A stretch of DNA of 5,819 bases from Burkholderiales bacterium (lineage in GTDB: Bacteria; Pseudomonadota; Gammaproteobacteria; Burkholderiales; Usitatibacteraceae), in NCBI GenBank assembly GCA_017880705.1, contig JADGRS010000226.1, positions 1 to 5,819 on the forward strand, written 5' to 3'. Position 1 is the stretch's first letter. Each line of letters begins with the position of its first letter. Below, in pieces: positions 4,742 to 5,819 of this stretch. Below the pieces are notes generated by a model, which saw nothing but the letters and a program-made list of their open reading frames with translations, did not search any database and was not told where the DNA came from. The translations under genes and the position numbers were made by a program.

Positions 4742-5643
4742 GGCCGCTCCACGATCTTCAGCTGGTTCAGCTTCTCCTGGGCCTCGATCATGGATGCGAT
4801 GAGGCGATCTCCCAACCCGAGGGCGACCGCCTGCTCGTACGACTGGTGCACCGCCTCGCCGATGAAGGACGCTACGGGCAGCGACTCGGCGAGGTGCGTG
4901 TAGTAGCGCATGTCCTTCGCCGCGTTCACGATCGAGAATTTCATGCGCGTCAAGTCACCCTGCACCGCGCCGCCCCCGATCATCTGGAAGATGGGCGAGT
5001 TGAGCGCGCCCTGGGAGACCACTTCGAAGAGCTTGTCGAGCCGCACGCCCGCCTTCGACGCGACCGCGAACGCTTCCGCGATGCTCGCCGCGATGGTGAG
5101 CGCCATGAAGTTGTTGACGAGCTTGAGCGTGTGGCCGGCGCCCGGCGGCCCCACGTGGAAGATGTTCTCGCAGAATGCGGCGAGCACGGGCTTCACGCGC
5201 TCGAAAGTCGCGTCGCCGGCGCCGACCATCGCGTTGAGGCGGCCTTCTTCCGCTTCCTTGGGTGTGCGCGCGAGCGGCGCATCGACGTAGCTCGTTCCCT
5301 TCGCGGAGAACGCTTCGCGGATGCGCGCGGTCGATCCCGGCTCCGCCGTCGTGGTGTCGATGACGGTGAGGCCCGGGCGTGCCGCGCCCATGAGGCCGTC
5401 GGCGCCGAATACGATGTCCTCGACCTGCGGAGAGCCCGCTACGCAGATGATGACGAAGTCGGCGTCGCGCCCGGCTTCGGCATTGGTGCGGCATTCGCGC
5501 GCGCCGCCCGCGAGCAGGTCGGCGATGCGGGAGCGGTCGCGGTTCACCTTCACCGCGAGGGGAAAGCCCTTGCGAAGAAGGTTGGCCGCCATGCCGTGGC
5601 CCATCATACCGAGGCCGATGAAGCCGACACGCGGAATATTCAT
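4738..5643 (-). CDS. NAD(P)-dependent beta-hydroxyacid dehydrogenase family oxidoreductase
   Basis: This encodes 301 residues, typical of the 3-hydroxyisobutyrate/tartronate-semialdehyde reductase family (6-phosphogluconate-dehydrogenase-like). The N-terminal Rossmann domain starts with GFIGLGMMGHGMA (7-19; G-x-G-x2-G). The catalytic lysine K174 and N178 sit in GAGHTLKLVNNFM (168-180), and K243-D244 in the C-terminal helical domain are also conserved. The substrate loop is unusual: the family pattern D-x-P-x-S-G-G reads DAPLARTP (121-128), so the carboxylate-binding Ser-Gly-Gly becomes Ala-Arg-Thr. From memory, E. coli sulfolactaldehyde reductase YihU has a similar Gly-Arg-Thr-Ser, but its Ser after NNYM is A181 here, so the substrate remains unknown. 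The start at 5643 has AGGAGG (5648-5653). The stop overlaps the ATG of the SDR gene. A cytoplasmic enzyme acting on a small hydroxyacid or semialdehyde is inferred. Confidence 0.88.
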   Translation of the reverse strand: MNIPRVGFIGLGMMGHGMAANLLRKGFPLAVKVNRDRSRIADLLAGGARECRTNAEAGRDADFVIICVAGSPQVEDIVFGADGLMGAARPGLTVIDTTTAEPGSTARIREAFSAKGTSYVDAPLARTPKEAEEGRLNAMVGAGDATFERVKPVLAAFCENIFHVGPPGAGHTLKLVNNFMALTIAASIAEAFAVASKAGVRLDKLFEVVSQGALNSPIFQMIGGGAVQGDLTRMKFSIVNAAKDMRYYTHLAESLPVASFIGEAVHQSYEQAVALGLGDRLIASMIEAQEKLNQLKIVERP

Positions 5644-5647
5644 CCTG

Positions 5648-5653
5648 CCTCCT
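5648..5653 (-). promoter_or_regulatory. Ribosome binding site of the dehydrogenase gene
   Basis: A full AGGAGG on the minus strand stands four bases before the ATG at 5643 and supports this start. Confidence 0.7.
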
Positions 5654-5672
5654 GTCGAGCAATCCGGTGAGC

Positions 5673-5699
5673 GCCAAGCCAGATTAGAGCAGAATTGGC
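5673..5699. promoter_or_regulatory. Possible operator dyad upstream of the dehydrogenase gene
   Basis: GCCAA (5673-5677) and TTGGC (5695-5699) form a 5-bp dyad separated by 17 bases, 30 bases before the start codon. The enclosed A/T-rich stretch contains TCTAAT on the minus strand (5683-5688), a possible -10 element without a good -35. This would fit a repressor or activator site over a promoter, but the arms are short and chance is possible. Confidence 0.25.
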
Positions 5700-5779
5700 A
5701 TTCGTGCGGCCGCCATCCCCCGAACTCGGGATGAAGCTCGACCCGGGGGACCTCGACCTTTCGAGGGGGAGGGAGCTCG

Positions 5780-5819
5780 CTACTTACGATAGCGCTCGAA
5801 CTTCTTGGAGTTCTTCTCC
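5780..5819 (-). CDS. 3' end of an unidentified minus-strand gene, partial
   Basis: The minus strand reads a lysine-rich tail, EKNSKKFERYRK, ending in a TAG stop at 5780-5782, and it is open to the window edge. The A/G-rich codons with a basic C-terminus look coding, but twelve residues are too few to identify the family and I do not recognise it. It lies 136 bp upstream of the dehydrogenase on the same strand. A small 6-bp hairpin (5751-5756 with 5761-5766) without a T-run follows its stop. Whether it shares a transcript with the downstream genes is unclear. Confidence 0.4.
   Translation of the reverse strand, partial: EKNSKKFERYRK

Noticed and set aside
4085..5670. Long plus-strand open frames over the SDR and dehydrogenase genes
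   Set aside because: They are antisense to two genes with intact family motifs and coupled ATGA overlap; their products are Arg-rich with no motif.
5715..5766. Several short dyads (ATCCC/GGGAT, CCCGA/TCGGG, CCTCGA/TCGAGG) as a terminator cluster after the 5780-5819 gene end
   Set aside because: Stems are only 5-6 bp, mutually exclusive in part, and none is followed by a T-run, so no terminator is called.

Overview
The window looks like a chromosomal stretch from a GC-rich, free-living aerobic proteobacterium, most likely a betaproteobacterium (Burkholderiales or Nitrosomonadales type). This rests on the iron superoxide dismutase, the Cox15-type heme A synthase, the strong G/C preference at third codon positions, and small lysine- and alanine-rich secreted proteins with paired cysteines that I associate with that group. 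The assignment is inference from family resemblance; no search was run.

Layout, left to right. Positions 1-47 hold the first codons of a minus-strand gene that runs off the window, with an N-terminus typical of long-chain acyl-CoA ligases. Positions 48-485 carry no gene but contain a long inverted repeat (102-264) built from eight CACGGAG-type heptamers at about helical spacing, and then a structured leader (417-458). Next come a small secreted protein on the plus strand (486-893) and two tandem minus-strand paralogues (886-1320 and 1590-2063). Each paralogue is an exported protein of two related halves with one C-x10-C pair per half. The duplication includes their upstream DNA. An intrinsic-terminator-like hairpin (1528-1553) separates the two.

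Divergent from the paralogues is sodB (2288-2917), a cytoplasmic Fe-superoxide dismutase. It is followed after 35 bp by a Cox15/CtaA heme A synthase (2953-4011), which makes the heme A cofactor of cytochrome aa3-type oxidase. Together they point to aerobic respiration and defence against oxygen radicals. On the minus strand, a beta-hydroxyacid-dehydrogenase-family oxidoreductase (4738-5643) is translationally coupled through an ATGA overlap to a short-chain dehydrogenase/reductase (4001-4741). The latter has lost most of its catalytic residues. The last 40 bases carry the 3' end of another minus-strand gene.

The most notable points are the duplicated two-repeat cysteine-pair genes with conserved leaders, the apparent SDR pseudoenzyme coupled to a dehydrogenase with an altered substrate loop, and the heptamer inverted repeat. 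Two convergent gene pairs overlap at their 3' ends by 8 and 11 bp, so the layout is compact. I see no CRISPR array, tRNA, rRNA, phage gene or transposase.
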